Part shown: positions 44,092 through 53,218 of the stretch, piece by piece | Numbering within the stretch: position 1 is the stretch's first letter | Layout: each line of letters opens with the position of its first letter | NCBI GenBank assembly: GCA_017303835.1 | Contig: JAFLBI010000001.1 | Location: 2,294,001-2,358,000, forward strand | Length of the DNA stretch: 64,000 nucleotides | Direction: 5' to 3' | Source: Chitinophagales bacterium | Lineage (GTDB): Bacteria > Bacteroidota > Bacteroidia > Chitinophagales > Chitinophagaceae | The notes under the pieces: model-generated | Database searches by the model: none | What the model was told of the DNA's origin: nothing | The model's input: only the letters and a program-made list of their open reading frames with translations | Translations under genes and position numbers: made by a program

Positions 44092-45354
44092 ATGCAAAAG
44101 CCGCTACTCGCTGTGCTCATATGGGCATTCGTCCATACTACATTACAAGCACAAAAATCGCCTGTTCAATATGGCATCAACATGTGTGGCGGTGAATTTG
44201 GTGAGAGCCATTTACCGGGTACCCTTAATCTTCATTATAGTTATCCCACCAATGCAGAAATTGATTATTTCTATAAGAAAGGTTTTCGCCTGATTGATCT
44301 GCCTTTCAAATGGGAACGCGTACAACGCAGTCTGGGTGGGCAATTAGACAATGCTGAAATGAATGAGATCAGACGGATTGTAGCACATTGCCAAAATCTG
44401 GGCATTGGCGTTATTCTCAGTATGCACAATTTCGGTCGCTATACAATGGGTGGTAAGGAGTTCATCATTGGTGGATCACGTGTAAGTAAAGAGCATTTAG
44501 GTGATTTCTGGAGAAAGATGGCTTCAGAGATGCGTCATTATAAAAACATTTATGCTTACGATATCATGAATGAGCCACATCATATGGGTTCATTCAAATG
44601 GTTTGAAACTGCACAGACGGTGATTTATGCAATCAGACAGGAAGATGCGGTTAACCAGATCATGATTGCTGGCGATAACTATGCGCGCATTGAGCAGTGG
44701 GTGCAATACAGCGATGTACTGAAGGACCTGAAAGATCCCTCCGGAAAGATTATATATGATGCGCATTGTTATTTCGACATCGACTATTCCGGCAGATACA
44801 AAATGGGCTATGACGAAAACGGCATTGATGAATATATTGGCGTGCGCAGAGCAAAACCATTTCTCGATTGGTTGAAGGCCAACAATAAAAAAGGGTTTAT
44901 TGGTGAGTTTGGTGTTCCTGATAACGATCCAAGATGGTTAAAAGCCCTGGATGTGTTTATGCGCTATATCAGCGAAAGCGGCATTTCAGGTAATTATTGG
45001 GCTGGCGGACATATGTGGGATAATGATTATACCCTTGCGCTAACACCCAGAAAAGGGAAAGATCGTCCGCAAATGAGCGTGATGAGCAGGTATACCAATG
45101 TTCGCCCTGTTAGTTCCAGCGTATATGTTGCAACAATGAATGCGATGATCGCGGGTCCTCAGAATAATACAGCAATCGTTAATACTGTTGCAGTTGCTAC
45201 TCAAACACAGACAGCCAAACCAGCTGTTTCTTCAGCTACACCTGCCAATACCGCATCTGCGGTGTATCTGCCTGGCACTACTATTCTGCCGGCCAACCAA
45301 ACTCAAACAAACACAAGAAATACCACAAGTGCAGAGTTGCGCTTGAGAAAATAA
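44092..45354 (+). CDS. Secreted GH5 glycoside hydrolase, copy 1
   Basis: A 420-residue secreted enzyme with a signal peptide (1-20, ...HTTLQAQ). The GH5 (cellulase-like) TIM barrel has both catalytic Glu residues: acid/base Glu161 in DIMNEPHH and nucleophile Glu272 in IGEFGVP. It likely cleaves beta-1,4-linked polysaccharides such as cellulose, glucomannan or a cell-wall glycan. After the barrel (about residue 335) comes a Thr/Ala-rich linker and a short tail YLPGTTILP...ELRLRK. It is a close paralog of the next gene (for example NMCGGEFGE, YFYKKGFRLIDLPFKWERVQ and DPRWLKALDVFMRYIS are shared). Confidence 0.92.
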   Translation: MQKPLLAVLIWAFVHTTLQAQKSPVQYGINMCGGEFGESHLPGTLNLHYSYPTNAEIDYFYKKGFRLIDLPFKWERVQRSLGGQLDNAEMNEIRRIVAHCQNLGIGVILSMHNFGRYTMGGKEFIIGGSRVSKEHLGDFWRKMASEMRHYKNIYAYDIMNEPHHMGSFKWFETAQTVIYAIRQEDAVNQIMIAGDNYARIEQWVQYSDVLKDLKDPSGKIIYDAHCYFDIDYSGRYKMGYDENGIDEYIGVRRAKPFLDWLKANNKKGFIGEFGVPDNDPRWLKALDVFMRYISESGISGNYWAGGHMWDNDYTLALTPRKGKDRPQMSVMSRYTNVRPVSSSVYVATMNAMIAGPQNNTAIVNTVAVATQTQTAKPAVSSATPANTASAVYLPGTTILPANQTQTNTRNTTSAELRLRK

Positions 45355-45382
45355 GTTTATAGTGGGGTGCTTCATAAAGAGA

Positions 45383-45411
45383 AAAACCGGCAGTTAATGC
45401 CGGTTTTCTTA
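45383..45411 (+). terminator. Rho-independent terminator between the GH5 genes
   Basis: Arms AAAACCGGC (45383-45391) and GCCGGTTTT (45399-45407) with a 7-base loop, followed by CTTATT. The two GH5 genes are therefore likely transcribed separately, at least in part. Confidence 0.8.
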
Positions 45412-45603
45412 TTGTATGGCCGATTTTTTATTGTTTTTTAATGATTTTGTTGCTTTTTATTGTGTTGCTTTGAAGTCCAAGATCCTCGGAAAACCTCCAT
45501 CCATTTCCTCCTCTAACCACAAGCTGATCCAAATCCTGATTCGGAAGACCCGAGATCAATCCACTTATTTTTTATCCTGGAAGAACCGGTTAAAACACTG
45601 TTT

Positions 45604-47076
45604 ATGCAGCAACCGGTACGCCATATTTGTTTCACTTTTTTGCTTAGCGCTTTATTGGCCCTGGGGTCGTTTGGCCAAACCCTGCCCTTCGGTATTAATA
45701 TGTGCGGCGGCGAGTTTGGTGAAAAAGAATTTCCCGGTACTTATGGTGTTACCTATCAATACCCCTCTAATACTGATATTGAGTACTTCTATAAGAAAGG
45801 TTTCCGTTTGATTGATTTGCCCTTTAAATGGGAGCGCGTTCAACCCAAACTGGGCGAAGAGCTGGACGCTTTTCAACTGAAGGAAATGAAACGAGTTGTT
45901 GCCTTTTGCGAGAGCAGGGGCATCAAAGTTATTCTGGGCATGCACAATTTTGGCCGCTATCGCATCAACAATCGCGATATCGTAATTGGCAGTCCCTATG
46001 TTACACGTGCTGATTACAATGATGTTTGGAAAAGATTGGCCAAAGAGTTCAAGGGTTTCAAAAACATCTATGGCTTCGACATCATGAACGAGCCTCACCA
46101 CATGGGCGCTTACAGCTGGAGCGAAACTGCTCAACAGGTAATCATGGCCATCCGCTCTGTGGATGCGCGCAATGCCATCATCGTTCCTGGTGAAAACTAT
46201 TCCAATCCAGACACCTGGGTTAAGTACAACGATGGTCTTCGCAAACTGAAAGACCCTTCTGATAACCTGATTTTTGATGCACATTGCTATTTCGACCGCG
46301 ACTATACCGGAAAGTATTTGTTGCCATATGAGTTAAACCAGGTAGATGAGTATGTTGGCGTGAGACGCATCAAGCCTTTTGTAGATTGGCTGGAGAAGAA
46401 CAATTTAAAAGGTATGGTTGGTGAGTTTGGCGTACCCGGTAATGATCCCCGCTGGTTAAAAGCTTTAGATGTATTCATGCGCTATATCAGTGATCTGGGT
46501 ATGAATGGTTGCTACTGGGCTGCTGGTCCGTTGTGGTCTGATGATTATGCTTTGTCTGTTAACCCAATTGCAGACAATATTGATAAGCCACAAATGAAGA
46601 TCCTGAAGCAATACCCTTATGCTGTTGCCGATGAAGCAAGTTTATTTGTGAAAAACGCGAATGATAAAATCAAGTATTCTGTTCAAAGAAGAGAATTTGC
46701 CTTAGAGAACACCAAAACCTTCTACAGCAGCGCTTACGATTATCGCTATTACCATGCGGTAGCTTCTCAGCAGTACAAGACTAAAACAATAGATCCGGTA
46801 AAAAAGATAACAACCCCGGTTCAAACAGATAACAAAAAAGATTCGGCTTCTCCCATCAGCACTAAAGCTGTTGCCGTAACCAATACAAACAAACCGGCCA
46901 CAGCGCCATCAAACACCAACTATGAAAAACTGGTTACAGAAACTGCAGCACTGGTTGAAAAGACAACGCAGCCAGCAACCATCTTATTACCCGGCTCCAG
47001 TCTTATGCCCGGTAAGGAATCAACGATGATGCTTCCTGCTGAAAAGAAAACAGATGCGCCTAAACTGCGCAAATAG
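45604..47076 (+). CDS. Secreted GH5 glycoside hydrolase, copy 2
   Basis: A 490-residue secreted enzyme with a signal peptide (about 1-24, ...ALGSFGQ). The GH5 barrel keeps both catalytic residues: Glu163 in DIMNEPHH and Glu274 in VGEFGVP. It is a tandem duplicate of the upstream gene in the first 340 residues; afterwards it has a longer Tyr/Lys-rich segment (about 350-400), a Thr/Ser-rich linker and a short tail ILLPGSSLMP...APKLRK that again resembles the end of copy 1. About 190 bp of AT-rich upstream DNA after the terminator probably holds its promoter, although I find no clear -33/-7 pair. Confidence 0.92.
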   Translation: MQQPVRHICFTFLLSALLALGSFGQTLPFGINMCGGEFGEKEFPGTYGVTYQYPSNTDIEYFYKKGFRLIDLPFKWERVQPKLGEELDAFQLKEMKRVVAFCESRGIKVILGMHNFGRYRINNRDIVIGSPYVTRADYNDVWKRLAKEFKGFKNIYGFDIMNEPHHMGAYSWSETAQQVIMAIRSVDARNAIIVPGENYSNPDTWVKYNDGLRKLKDPSDNLIFDAHCYFDRDYTGKYLLPYELNQVDEYVGVRRIKPFVDWLEKNNLKGMVGEFGVPGNDPRWLKALDVFMRYISDLGMNGCYWAAGPLWSDDYALSVNPIADNIDKPQMKILKQYPYAVADEASLFVKNANDKIKYSVQRREFALENTKTFYSSAYDYRYYHAVASQQYKTKTIDPVKKITTPVQTDNKKDSASPISTKAVAVTNTNKPATAPSNTNYEKLVTETAALVEKTTQPATILLPGSSLMPGKESTMMLPAEKKTDAPKLRK

Positions 47077-47077
47077 T

Positions 47078-47599
47078 TTACTCTACTTCAACAACCATTT
47101 CTATTTCAACGCACATATTTCCTGCGGGTAATGCATTCATACCCACAGCACTTCTTGCATGACGGCCTTTATCACCAAAAACTGCTACCAGTAAGTCTGA
47201 GCAGCCATTGATTACTTTGGGCTGATCTGAAAACTCGGGTATTGAGTTCACCATACCCAAGACTTTTACGATACGCTTTACCTTATTCAAATCGCCAACT
47301 GCATCTTTTAATGAAGCTAATAATTGTATGGCTGTTAAGCGCGCTGCATCATATCCCTGCTCAATACTGATGTCTTTTCCAAGTTTGCCCGTGATATAGG
47401 TTCCATCTGGTTTTTGCGGACCATGGCCTGACAAAAAAATCAGGTTACCCGTTCTTACCCATTTCACATAATTCGCAATTGGCTTACCCACAGCAGGTAA
47501 TTGAATATTCAACTCTTTCAGCTTGGCCTCGGCTTGCTGGGCTTTTGTGCATAGTGCCAGGCAGATGAAACAGCCTATCAAAAAAAACTTATGGTGCAT
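47078..47599 (-). CDS. Exported Rid-family (YjgF/UK114) protein
   Basis: A 173-residue protein with a signal peptide (MHHKFFLIGCFICLALCTKAQ) and a Rid domain. In contrast to the Rid protein at 814-1251, the catalytic-type segment HARSAVG has the Arg that RidA enzymes use to bind the substrate carboxylate, and the closing strand MCVEIEMVVEV is typical. It resembles the longer YjgF group that includes TdcF-like and chorismate-mutase-like members. An exported deaminase is unusual; the ligand is unknown. Its stop nearly abuts that of the convergent GH5 gene. Confidence 0.87.
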   Translation of the reverse strand: MHHKFFLIGCFICLALCTKAQQAEAKLKELNIQLPAVGKPIANYVKWVRTGNLIFLSGHGPQKPDGTYITGKLGKDISIEQGYDAARLTAIQLLASLKDAVGDLNKVKRIVKVLGMVNSIPEFSDQPKVINGCSDLLVAVFGDKGRHARSAVGMNALPAGNMCVEIEMVVEVE

Positions 47600-47666
47600 G
47601 GTGCTTGTTTTGTTAAAGATATTGCTTCGTTGTGATCAGTTGCATCAATTCAAGTAATCTTGCGGT

Positions 47667-48881
47667 ATGAAAAGAAACTGGTTCCTGGTATTGCTATCCT
47701 GTATTCCCACTTTCATCTTCGCACAAACCGTGCGTCAAGAATATGCTGCTGTATTAACGCTACCAGATGGCGTGCAAATTCCTTTTCGTTTTGAACAGGT
47801 TCGCGAACAAAATAAATTACGCTGGTTCATTCTTAACGCCTCTGAACGTTTACTGGTAGATGATTTTCAGCATGCTGGTGATAGCTTACTGGTTCAAATG
47901 CCCTTTTTTGAATCTGCATTTAAAGTCTATGTAGAGAAAGACGGACATATGCGCGGCCGATGGATGAAAAAAACAGCCACAGAACCTTTTTCCATTCCCT
48001 TTGAAGCAAAGCCTTTACAGGCTATATCTGCAAGCAAAAGCAGTCAGGATATTCAAGGCCGTTGGCGTGTCTCTTTTCAAAGAAGCAATGGCAGCTGGCG
48101 TCCATCAGTTGGCTTATTTGAGCAAAAAGATACCCGCATAACCGGTACGTTTCTGAACCCTTCTGGTGATTATCGTTTCCTCGAAGGTTTTATTCAGAAC
48201 CAACAATTACAGCTTGCTTGTTTCGATGGTTCGCATGCATATCTATTCACGGCTAAGGTTTTGAACGATTCTACAATTGCAGAAGGTGTATTCTACGCCG
48301 GACTCGCCGGTAAAGAAAACTGGAAGGCCACTAAAGATGCTAAAGCTAGTTTACCAGATGCGCCACTTGTCTTTGCCATGAAACCAGGAGAAAACAAATT
48401 GAATTTTCGTTTTCCTTCGATTGATGGAGATACGGTTTCACTTAGTGATGCGCGTTTTAGAAACAAACCTGTTATCATTCAAATCATGGGGTCCTGGTGT
48501 CCCAATTGTATGGATGAAACAGCAATGCTGAGTACATTTTATAAACAGTATCGCAACAAGGGCATAGAAGTGTTGGCGCTTGCTTATGAATACTCTACTG
48601 ACTTTGAGCGTTCACGCAAAAGCATTGATCGATTCAGAAAACGTTTTGATGTGCAATACCCAATGTTGGTAACAGGTGTTACAGTAACCGATGAAAAGCG
48701 TGCCGAGAAAACATTGCCTCAGTTAACGGGTATTCACTATTTCCCTTCAACCATATTTATAGGAAAAGACGGCACCGTTCGATACTTACATCAGGGCTAT
48801 GCAGGACCCGCAACAGGTAAGGAGCATGAGGCCTTTATGGCTGATTTTTATAGAAAAGTGCAGTCGCTGCTCGCGGAATAA
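47667..48881 (+). CDS. Exported TlpA-like thioredoxin-domain protein
   Basis: A 404-residue protein with a signal peptide (1-19, ...PTFIFAQ). Residues 20-250 form an unassigned beta-rich region; the C-terminal part is a TlpA/AhpC-TSA thioredoxin-fold domain with the CxxC motif in GSWCPNCMDE (Cys278, Cys281) and the cis-Pro segment IHYFPSTIFIGKDG. It probably reduces or isomerises disulfides in the periplasm, like ResA/TlpA-type proteins used in cytochrome c maturation. Divergent from the second Rid gene (67 bp between starts). Confidence 0.9.
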   Translation: MKRNWFLVLLSCIPTFIFAQTVRQEYAAVLTLPDGVQIPFRFEQVREQNKLRWFILNASERLLVDDFQHAGDSLLVQMPFFESAFKVYVEKDGHMRGRWMKKTATEPFSIPFEAKPLQAISASKSSQDIQGRWRVSFQRSNGSWRPSVGLFEQKDTRITGTFLNPSGDYRFLEGFIQNQQLQLACFDGSHAYLFTAKVLNDSTIAEGVFYAGLAGKENWKATKDAKASLPDAPLVFAMKPGENKLNFRFPSIDGDTVSLSDARFRNKPVIIQIMGSWCPNCMDETAMLSTFYKQYRNKGIEVLALAYEYSTDFERSRKSIDRFRKRFDVQYPMLVTGVTVTDEKRAEKTLPQLTGIHYFPSTIFIGKDGTVRYLHQGYAGPATGKEHEAFMADFYRKVQSLLAE

Positions 48882-49373
48882 TTACTTGCTCAACTCTTCA
48901 AATTCGCCAGTCTGCTTATTCTTGCGCACATTGTGCCAATGAAAATAGCGGCCATTCATGGCTACATATACGCCCGGTGGCAAAGTTTGTACGAAGGCAA
49001 GTGCACTGCCTAGATTGAATAAACCATCAGAGCTACCAAACTTATAAGGAATCATGGCGCCTGTAAGCACAATTGTCTTGTCTTGAATGTGTTCAGCAAT
49101 TACCCTTGCTGTTTCTGCCATCGTATCAGTACCATGTGTAATGATGATCTGATGCTCCTCCGTATTCTCACACTGCCTAACAATAAGTTCCCTGTCGGCA
49201 TCTGTCATCTCCAGGCTATCAATCATCATCAAGGTGCGCACATCCAGTTCTAACCTGCAACGACCCAGCTTCAGCATTTCAGGCAGATGGGTGTCTTTGA
49301 AAAAGAGTTGTCCATTGAGTTCGTTGTACTCTTTATCGAATGTTCCGCCTGTGATGAATATTCTGATGGCCAT
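48882..49373 (-). CDS. Single-domain asparaginase-like protein
   Basis: A 163-residue cytosolic protein (ATG at 49373 chosen because MAIRIFITGGTFD opens the family fold). It has the N-terminal domain of L-asparaginases: the nucleophile loop ITGGTFDKEYN, HGTDTMAETARVIAE with the Thr-Asp pair, and TGAMIPYKFGSSDG. Type I and II enzymes have about 320-350 residues with a second domain that closes the active site; that domain is absent. Sequence stops cleanly and the neighbours are intact, so it is probably a stand-alone form rather than a truncation. Whether it hydrolyses asparagine is uncertain. Confidence 0.85.
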   Translation of the reverse strand: MAIRIFITGGTFDKEYNELNGQLFFKDTHLPEMLKLGRCRLELDVRTLMMIDSLEMTDADRELIVRQCENTEEHQIIITHGTDTMAETARVIAEHIQDKTIVLTGAMIPYKFGSSDGLFNLGSALAFVQTLPPGVYVAMNGRYFHWHNVRKNKQTGEFEELSK

Positions 49374-49482
49374 AATCGTAGTATAAGACACAAAAATACA
49401 GTCAAAGCTGATTGTACATTTTTTTAATCTTCACACAAAACTTCAAGTATAAATAAACCGTACTTTTATTTCGCTAATCCTA

Positions 49483-50574
49483 ATGATCAATAACTGGATC
49501 CACATCCTTAAATGCCCTATAACGGGCAAACCTTTACGCCTGCTGCATTTGGAAGAGATTACCGATCTCAACCATAAAGCCGCACGCCTCCAATTGTGGC
49601 ATGCCAATGGTACCACTTTCAATACGGCCGTAGTAGATGCACTTATTTCTGAAGACAATCAATATGTCTATCCAGTTATCGATGGAATCGTGTTGCTGTT
49701 AAAAGATCTTGCTGTAGTAGACGCTCCGCATAAATTATTACAAGAAGACCTGAACAGCGATAAACAACTGGTACGCAACTTTTATGATCAGCAAGGCTGG
49801 GTCAGTAATGCAGAAGGAGATTATACAGATGCTGTTATTTATGAAGACCTCAGACCTGTTTCTGCCGAATATATTCAACGCTGCCATGAGCGTGTAAAGA
49901 CCAATCTGCTGCCTTCTGGTGAATTTTTATTGGATGCTGCTTCTGGCGCCATACAGTTTGATATTTACCATAGCTATGCTGAGCAATACACGTATCGTGT
50001 TTGTGTTGACTTTTCATTTCGTGCATTGAAAGAAGCCAAACAAAAAATTGGGCGCAAGGGCATCTTCTTGTTATGCGATATTGCTAACCTGCCGCTGCGC
50101 GACAATACAATGGATGGCTTTATTTCACTGAATACCATTTACCACATTCCTGCAGATGAGCAGATTCATGCCGTGCATGAATTATATCGTTCACTAAAGC
50201 CCGGCGGTAAAGGTGTACTCGTGTATGAATGGTTCAAATATTCCAGTTGGATGAATTTGTCACTACTGCCTTTCCGCGGTATCAACTGGTTAAAGAATCG
50301 ATTTGTTGATGGTTTATCCAATATGTTTTTCCATCATAAAGCACCCAGAAAGTTATATTATTTTATACATCCGCCTGCCAGCTTTCTTACGGCCCTGCCT
50401 AAACATGAGTTAAAGGTATGGCGTAGTTTAAGTGTGCCCTTTATGCGCTATTATATACACGATTGGCTGGGCGGCAAAACGATACTCAACTGGATTTATC
50501 AAAAAGAAGAGCGCAGTCCGGCAGAATGTGGTAGAAAAGGTGAATACCCTATGATGGTATTCACCAAACAGTAA
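49483..50574 (+). CDS. SAM-dependent methyltransferase with Trm112-like N-terminus
   Basis: A 363-residue cytosolic protein. Residues 1-75 resemble a Trm112/YcaR-type domain (ILKCPITGKPLRLL, then YPVIDGIVLLL). The class I methyltransferase domain follows: motif I region FLLDAASGAIQFD near 144-157 lacks the usual G-x-G-x-G, motif II CVDFSFRALKEAK, motif IV LPLRDNTMDGFISLNTIYHI and LKPGGKGVLVYEW. The acceptor is unknown; related genes act on small molecules or lipids. The C-terminal part has hydrophobic patches (FMRYYIHDWLGG). Its stop is one base from the convergent dCMP deaminase stop. Confidence 0.83.
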   Translation: MINNWIHILKCPITGKPLRLLHLEEITDLNHKAARLQLWHANGTTFNTAVVDALISEDNQYVYPVIDGIVLLLKDLAVVDAPHKLLQEDLNSDKQLVRNFYDQQGWVSNAEGDYTDAVIYEDLRPVSAEYIQRCHERVKTNLLPSGEFLLDAASGAIQFDIYHSYAEQYTYRVCVDFSFRALKEAKQKIGRKGIFLLCDIANLPLRDNTMDGFISLNTIYHIPADEQIHAVHELYRSLKPGGKGVLVYEWFKYSSWMNLSLLPFRGINWLKNRFVDGLSNMFFHHKAPRKLYYFIHPPASFLTALPKHELKVWRSLSVPFMRYYIHDWLGGKTILNWIYQKEERSPAECGRKGEYPMMVFTKQ

Positions 50575-51072
50575 CTATACTTTGTGTGCCTGAAATGAAA
50601 GCACCAATTCTTCAATATTGGTTTGAACCTGTCTGCAAGCAACACCGGCACTCTCTAACATTTTTCTCGAAGCTTTGAATACATCTTCACCAGCATATTT
50701 GTCTGATAGATAAACCACTTCTTTTATGCCCGATTGTATAATGGCTTTAGTGCATTCATTACAAGGAAACAAAGCCGTATAGATTTTACAACCATGCAAG
50801 TCCATACCAATATTATTGAGAATGGCATTGAGTTCTGCATGACAGACATAAGGGTACTTGGTGTTCAGAAAATCGCCTTCTCTGCTCCATGGAAAAATGT
50901 CATCACTGCAGCCCATGGGTAGTCCATTATACCCTGCACCCACAATTTTGTTTTGCTGGTTCACAATACAGGCTCCTACCTGTGTACCGGGATCTTTGCT
51001 GCGCTTTGCTGACAGCAAGGCAACACCCATAAAATATTCATCCCAGGAAATATAGTCTTGTCGCTTTTGCAC
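50575..51072 (-). CDS. Deoxycytidylate (dCMP) deaminase family protein
   Basis: A 165-residue cytosolic enzyme of the cytidine-deaminase fold. The zinc motif is complete: HAELNAI (His and catalytic Glu) near residue 80 and PCNECTKAI near 106. The pattern DPGTQVGACIVNQQNKIVGAGYNGLPMG is characteristic of dCMP deaminase, which makes dUMP for thymidylate synthesis. Similar proteins are called ComEB in Gram-positive bacteria. Single-gene unit. Confidence 0.92.
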   Translation of the reverse strand: MQKRQDYISWDEYFMGVALLSAKRSKDPGTQVGACIVNQQNKIVGAGYNGLPMGCSDDIFPWSREGDFLNTKYPYVCHAELNAILNNIGMDLHGCKIYTALFPCNECTKAIIQSGIKEVVYLSDKYAGEDVFKASRKMLESAGVACRQVQTNIEELVLSFQAHKV

Positions 51073-51134
51073 AGTTATGATTTTGATGCTCGTACAAATA
51101 TCTTGTTTTGAAGCGTTTCGGTGAATTGGTTTCT

Positions 51135-51998
51135 TTACATTGGTCTTTTCATCTTCGTGATACCAATTTGTTGGTTAAGCATTGCATAATTCACCAGCTT
51201 AATCCTGTTTTTCTGCAAGGCCTTCCTCAGCTCTGGCGAAATCAATGCATTCAACTCAGCTTGTCTGTGTTTACTCATTGCTGCCGGCGCGCCAGGATTT
51301 AGATCATCCATAGCCGCAAGCTCATCGTTATCAATACCCACGTGTGTTACCAAAAGCTGAACTGCACCTGATTTAAGCGCATTTACTTGTTCTATCAATT
51401 GTGCTTTCTTATCGGCTGGCGCCGCGAAATACATACCTGTCATATCTTTTTCGCCGTAATAACGGGATATACTTAGGCCAAATTCGTTCGCAAGTTTTTC
51501 TACAATTGCTCTGGTCTCCAATGTTTGCATGGCTGCGCCCATATGATAGTCGAGATAGCTAATCGCTAATCCCGCACGTTTCGCTTTTTCAATTTGCGCG
51601 CGCAACTCGAATTCTATTTCGTGTAAAGCTGGATTATTAGCAAACAGTTTTGTCCGGGATGGGAAAAAATTACCCATCGAATCTACGAGTGAGGGTACCA
51701 TGTGTTTGCCTGATACCGGCCCCCACCGATATTGTTTCCATTCGCTGTTAAGGGTGAGGTGAATGCCCACTGCAACATGCGGGTATTGTTTCAGGAGGGC
51801 TACTGCGTCTTCAAACCAGGGGCAGGGAACCATAACCGACATCGAAACAGGTAAACCCGTTTCCAATACTTTCTTAGCAGCCATATTCACGCTACGGCTC
51901 ATACCAATATCATCACACCTTATTAATAAGGCCACACTGTCTTGTGCTCGTGCAGACAATTGCAGAAACAAAATTAGTAGTATAGAAAAGCAGCGCAT
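51135..51998 (-). CDS. Secreted YdjC/ChbG-family carbohydrate deacetylase
   Basis: A 287-residue protein with a signal peptide (1-18). The catalytic pattern of the YdjC family is visible: IRCDDIGMSRSVN (Asp29 and Asp30), VGIHLTLNSEWK with metal-binding His, and YLDYHMGAAM with a second His; VTHVGIDND lies near the end. The family removes acetyl groups from chitobiose-like N-acetylglucosamine oligosaccharides; here the enzyme is exported. It is downstream of a DUF6090 protein by 47 bp in the same direction, and a NodB-type deacetylase is close by. Confidence 0.88.
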   Translation of the reverse strand: MRCFSILLILFLQLSARAQDSVALLIRCDDIGMSRSVNMAAKKVLETGLPVSMSVMVPCPWFEDAVALLKQYPHVAVGIHLTLNSEWKQYRWGPVSGKHMVPSLVDSMGNFFPSRTKLFANNPALHEIEFELRAQIEKAKRAGLAISYLDYHMGAAMQTLETRAIVEKLANEFGLSISRYYGEKDMTGMYFAAPADKKAQLIEQVNALKSGAVQLLVTHVGIDNDELAAMDDLNPGAPAAMSKHRQAELNALISPELRKALQKNRIKLVNYAMLNQQIGITKMKRPM

Positions 51999-52045
51999 GG
52001 TTAGGTTTTTACTAAAGATACCAATTAGCTGCGCTGATTCTTAGA

Positions 52046-52789
52046 TTAAGATGTAAGCTTGTACGCCTCACGTAATAGCTGCATGAGTGAAACGGCTTCT
52101 TGTTGCAAGGTTTGCATACGTGTATATGCTCTTTTGCGGATAGATCTGTACACTTTGATTTTATTGTAGTACTGACCAAGGGTAGCCGCATCGCTACGTA
52201 ACAAGTAGTTTTTGTTACCCTGCTCCATTGCTTCAATACCGATAGCAGCTTTGTCCTTGTCTGCATGAAGGTTGTCGTGTAAATCCTGATGCAGATCGTA
52301 AAACTTCAGGAAGATTTCTTCCAGGTTGTTTTGTGTTTTCTCGTGCTCTTTTAATCTGGTATCATAGAGCGTGATTCCATCAGCAGCTTTCTTATTGCGG
52401 ATTAATCTTAATCCGCCCGCATTCTTCAACTGTTGCAGGGTTTTATCCGTTGGAAAAAAATCGCGATAGCCAATAATCAGGCCCAGACTATTGCGCAACT
52501 GATGATCATAGCCTTTAGTAAGTAAATCGAAACGATTAATAATGGTATCAAAATGCGGATCCTGTGAATCAAACGCAATCATGGATAAGCGTAGTTTGGC
52601 TGTATCTTGCTGCAGGTCTTCAATCATGGATTTAACATACGCATATTCCCTATCGCGTTCGATCTTGTGCTCCAGTTGATATTCTGCCATTGATCCGCAG
52701 AATACGGCCAGAAACAACATCAGAAATTCCCAGAAATAGGCTTTCCAATTTTTCTTACCATGATGATGAGCATGATGATGTACTTCCAT
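52046..52789 (-). CDS. DUF6090 membrane protein with His-rich N-terminus
   Basis: A 247-residue protein. It opens with a His-rich run (MEVHHHAHHHGKKN), then an amphipathic stretch and one hydrophobic segment (FLMLFLAVFCGSMAEYQLEHKIERDRE, about 22-34), after which the rest is helical and charged. This matches DUF6090, a family common in Sphingobacteriia/Chitinophagia with no assigned function. The N-terminal His cluster could bind a transition metal, but this is not shown. Neighbours are a deacetylase and a small STAS-like protein. Confidence 0.82.
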   Translation of the reverse strand: MEVHHHAHHHGKKNWKAYFWEFLMLFLAVFCGSMAEYQLEHKIERDREYAYVKSMIEDLQQDTAKLRLSMIAFDSQDPHFDTIINRFDLLTKGYDHQLRNSLGLIIGYRDFFPTDKTLQQLKNAGGLRLIRNKKAADGITLYDTRLKEHEKTQNNLEEIFLKFYDLHQDLHDNLHADKDKAAIGIEAMEQGNKNYLLRSDAATLGQYYNKIKVYRSIRKRAYTRMQTLQQEAVSLMQLLREAYKLTS

Positions 52790-52836
52790 AGCAGCAGACT
52801 TGTTGCCGACAAAATACAGTTTTTATCTATAATTAT

Positions 52837-53199
52837 TTATTGGAGCCAGCGTTCTGCTTCGGCATAATCTGTAGTAACCAATATTTGACCGCCGTGGTTG
52901 CGAACAACATTTTCGTAGAATTTACCGTCTTCCATATAACGCGGTTGAATCACAATGGCAACTTTCTTTAAAAACTCAGTGAGGGTGGCTGTTTCTTTAC
53001 CCAACTCCAACAACAGCAGGATAGATACTTTATAATCTAGATTTCTTTCATCGCAGAGCACTTTGTAGACATTAGCCGCTTCGGCTTGAGCATTCATTTC
53101 GCGCACAAAGGCAAATAGCTGCTCAGCAGATTCGTTGATGCCAGATGCCTCAACAATCATGCATTGGTTGGTAAGGGTATAAGTAGCGTGAATGGACAT
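52837..53199 (-). CDS. Small STAS-like (SpoIIAA-type) protein
   Basis: A 120-residue cytosolic protein with alternating strand-helix pattern (VEASGINESAEQLFAFVREM, YKVLCDERNLDY, FLKKVAIVI, GGQILVTTDYAEAERWL). This fits the SpoIIAA-like STAS fold used in partner switching or lipid binding, but the phosphorylatable Ser is not evident and I assign the fold with low confidence. It lies between a NodB-type deacetylase and a DUF6090 gene, with short gaps (19 and 47 bp). Confidence 0.65.
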   Translation of the reverse strand: MSIHATYTLTNQCMIVEASGINESAEQLFAFVREMNAQAEAANVYKVLCDERNLDYKVSILLLLELGKETATLTEFLKKVAIVIQPRYMEDGKFYENVVRNHGGQILVTTDYAEAERWLQ

Positions 53200-53218
53200 G
53201 GCCAGCAGTCGATTCAGG

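Noticed and set aside
45238-45354. LPGTT near the GH5 C-terminus as a sortase-type LPxTG signal
   Set aside because: The order is LPGTT rather than LPxTG, there is no following membrane helix, and Bacteroidota do not use cell-wall sortase anchoring in the Gram-positive way.
45652-46284. 210-codon open frame on the minus strand
   Set aside because: It lies fully inside the second GH5 gene on the other strand, has no start context or family pattern, and the GH5 frame has clear catalytic motifs.
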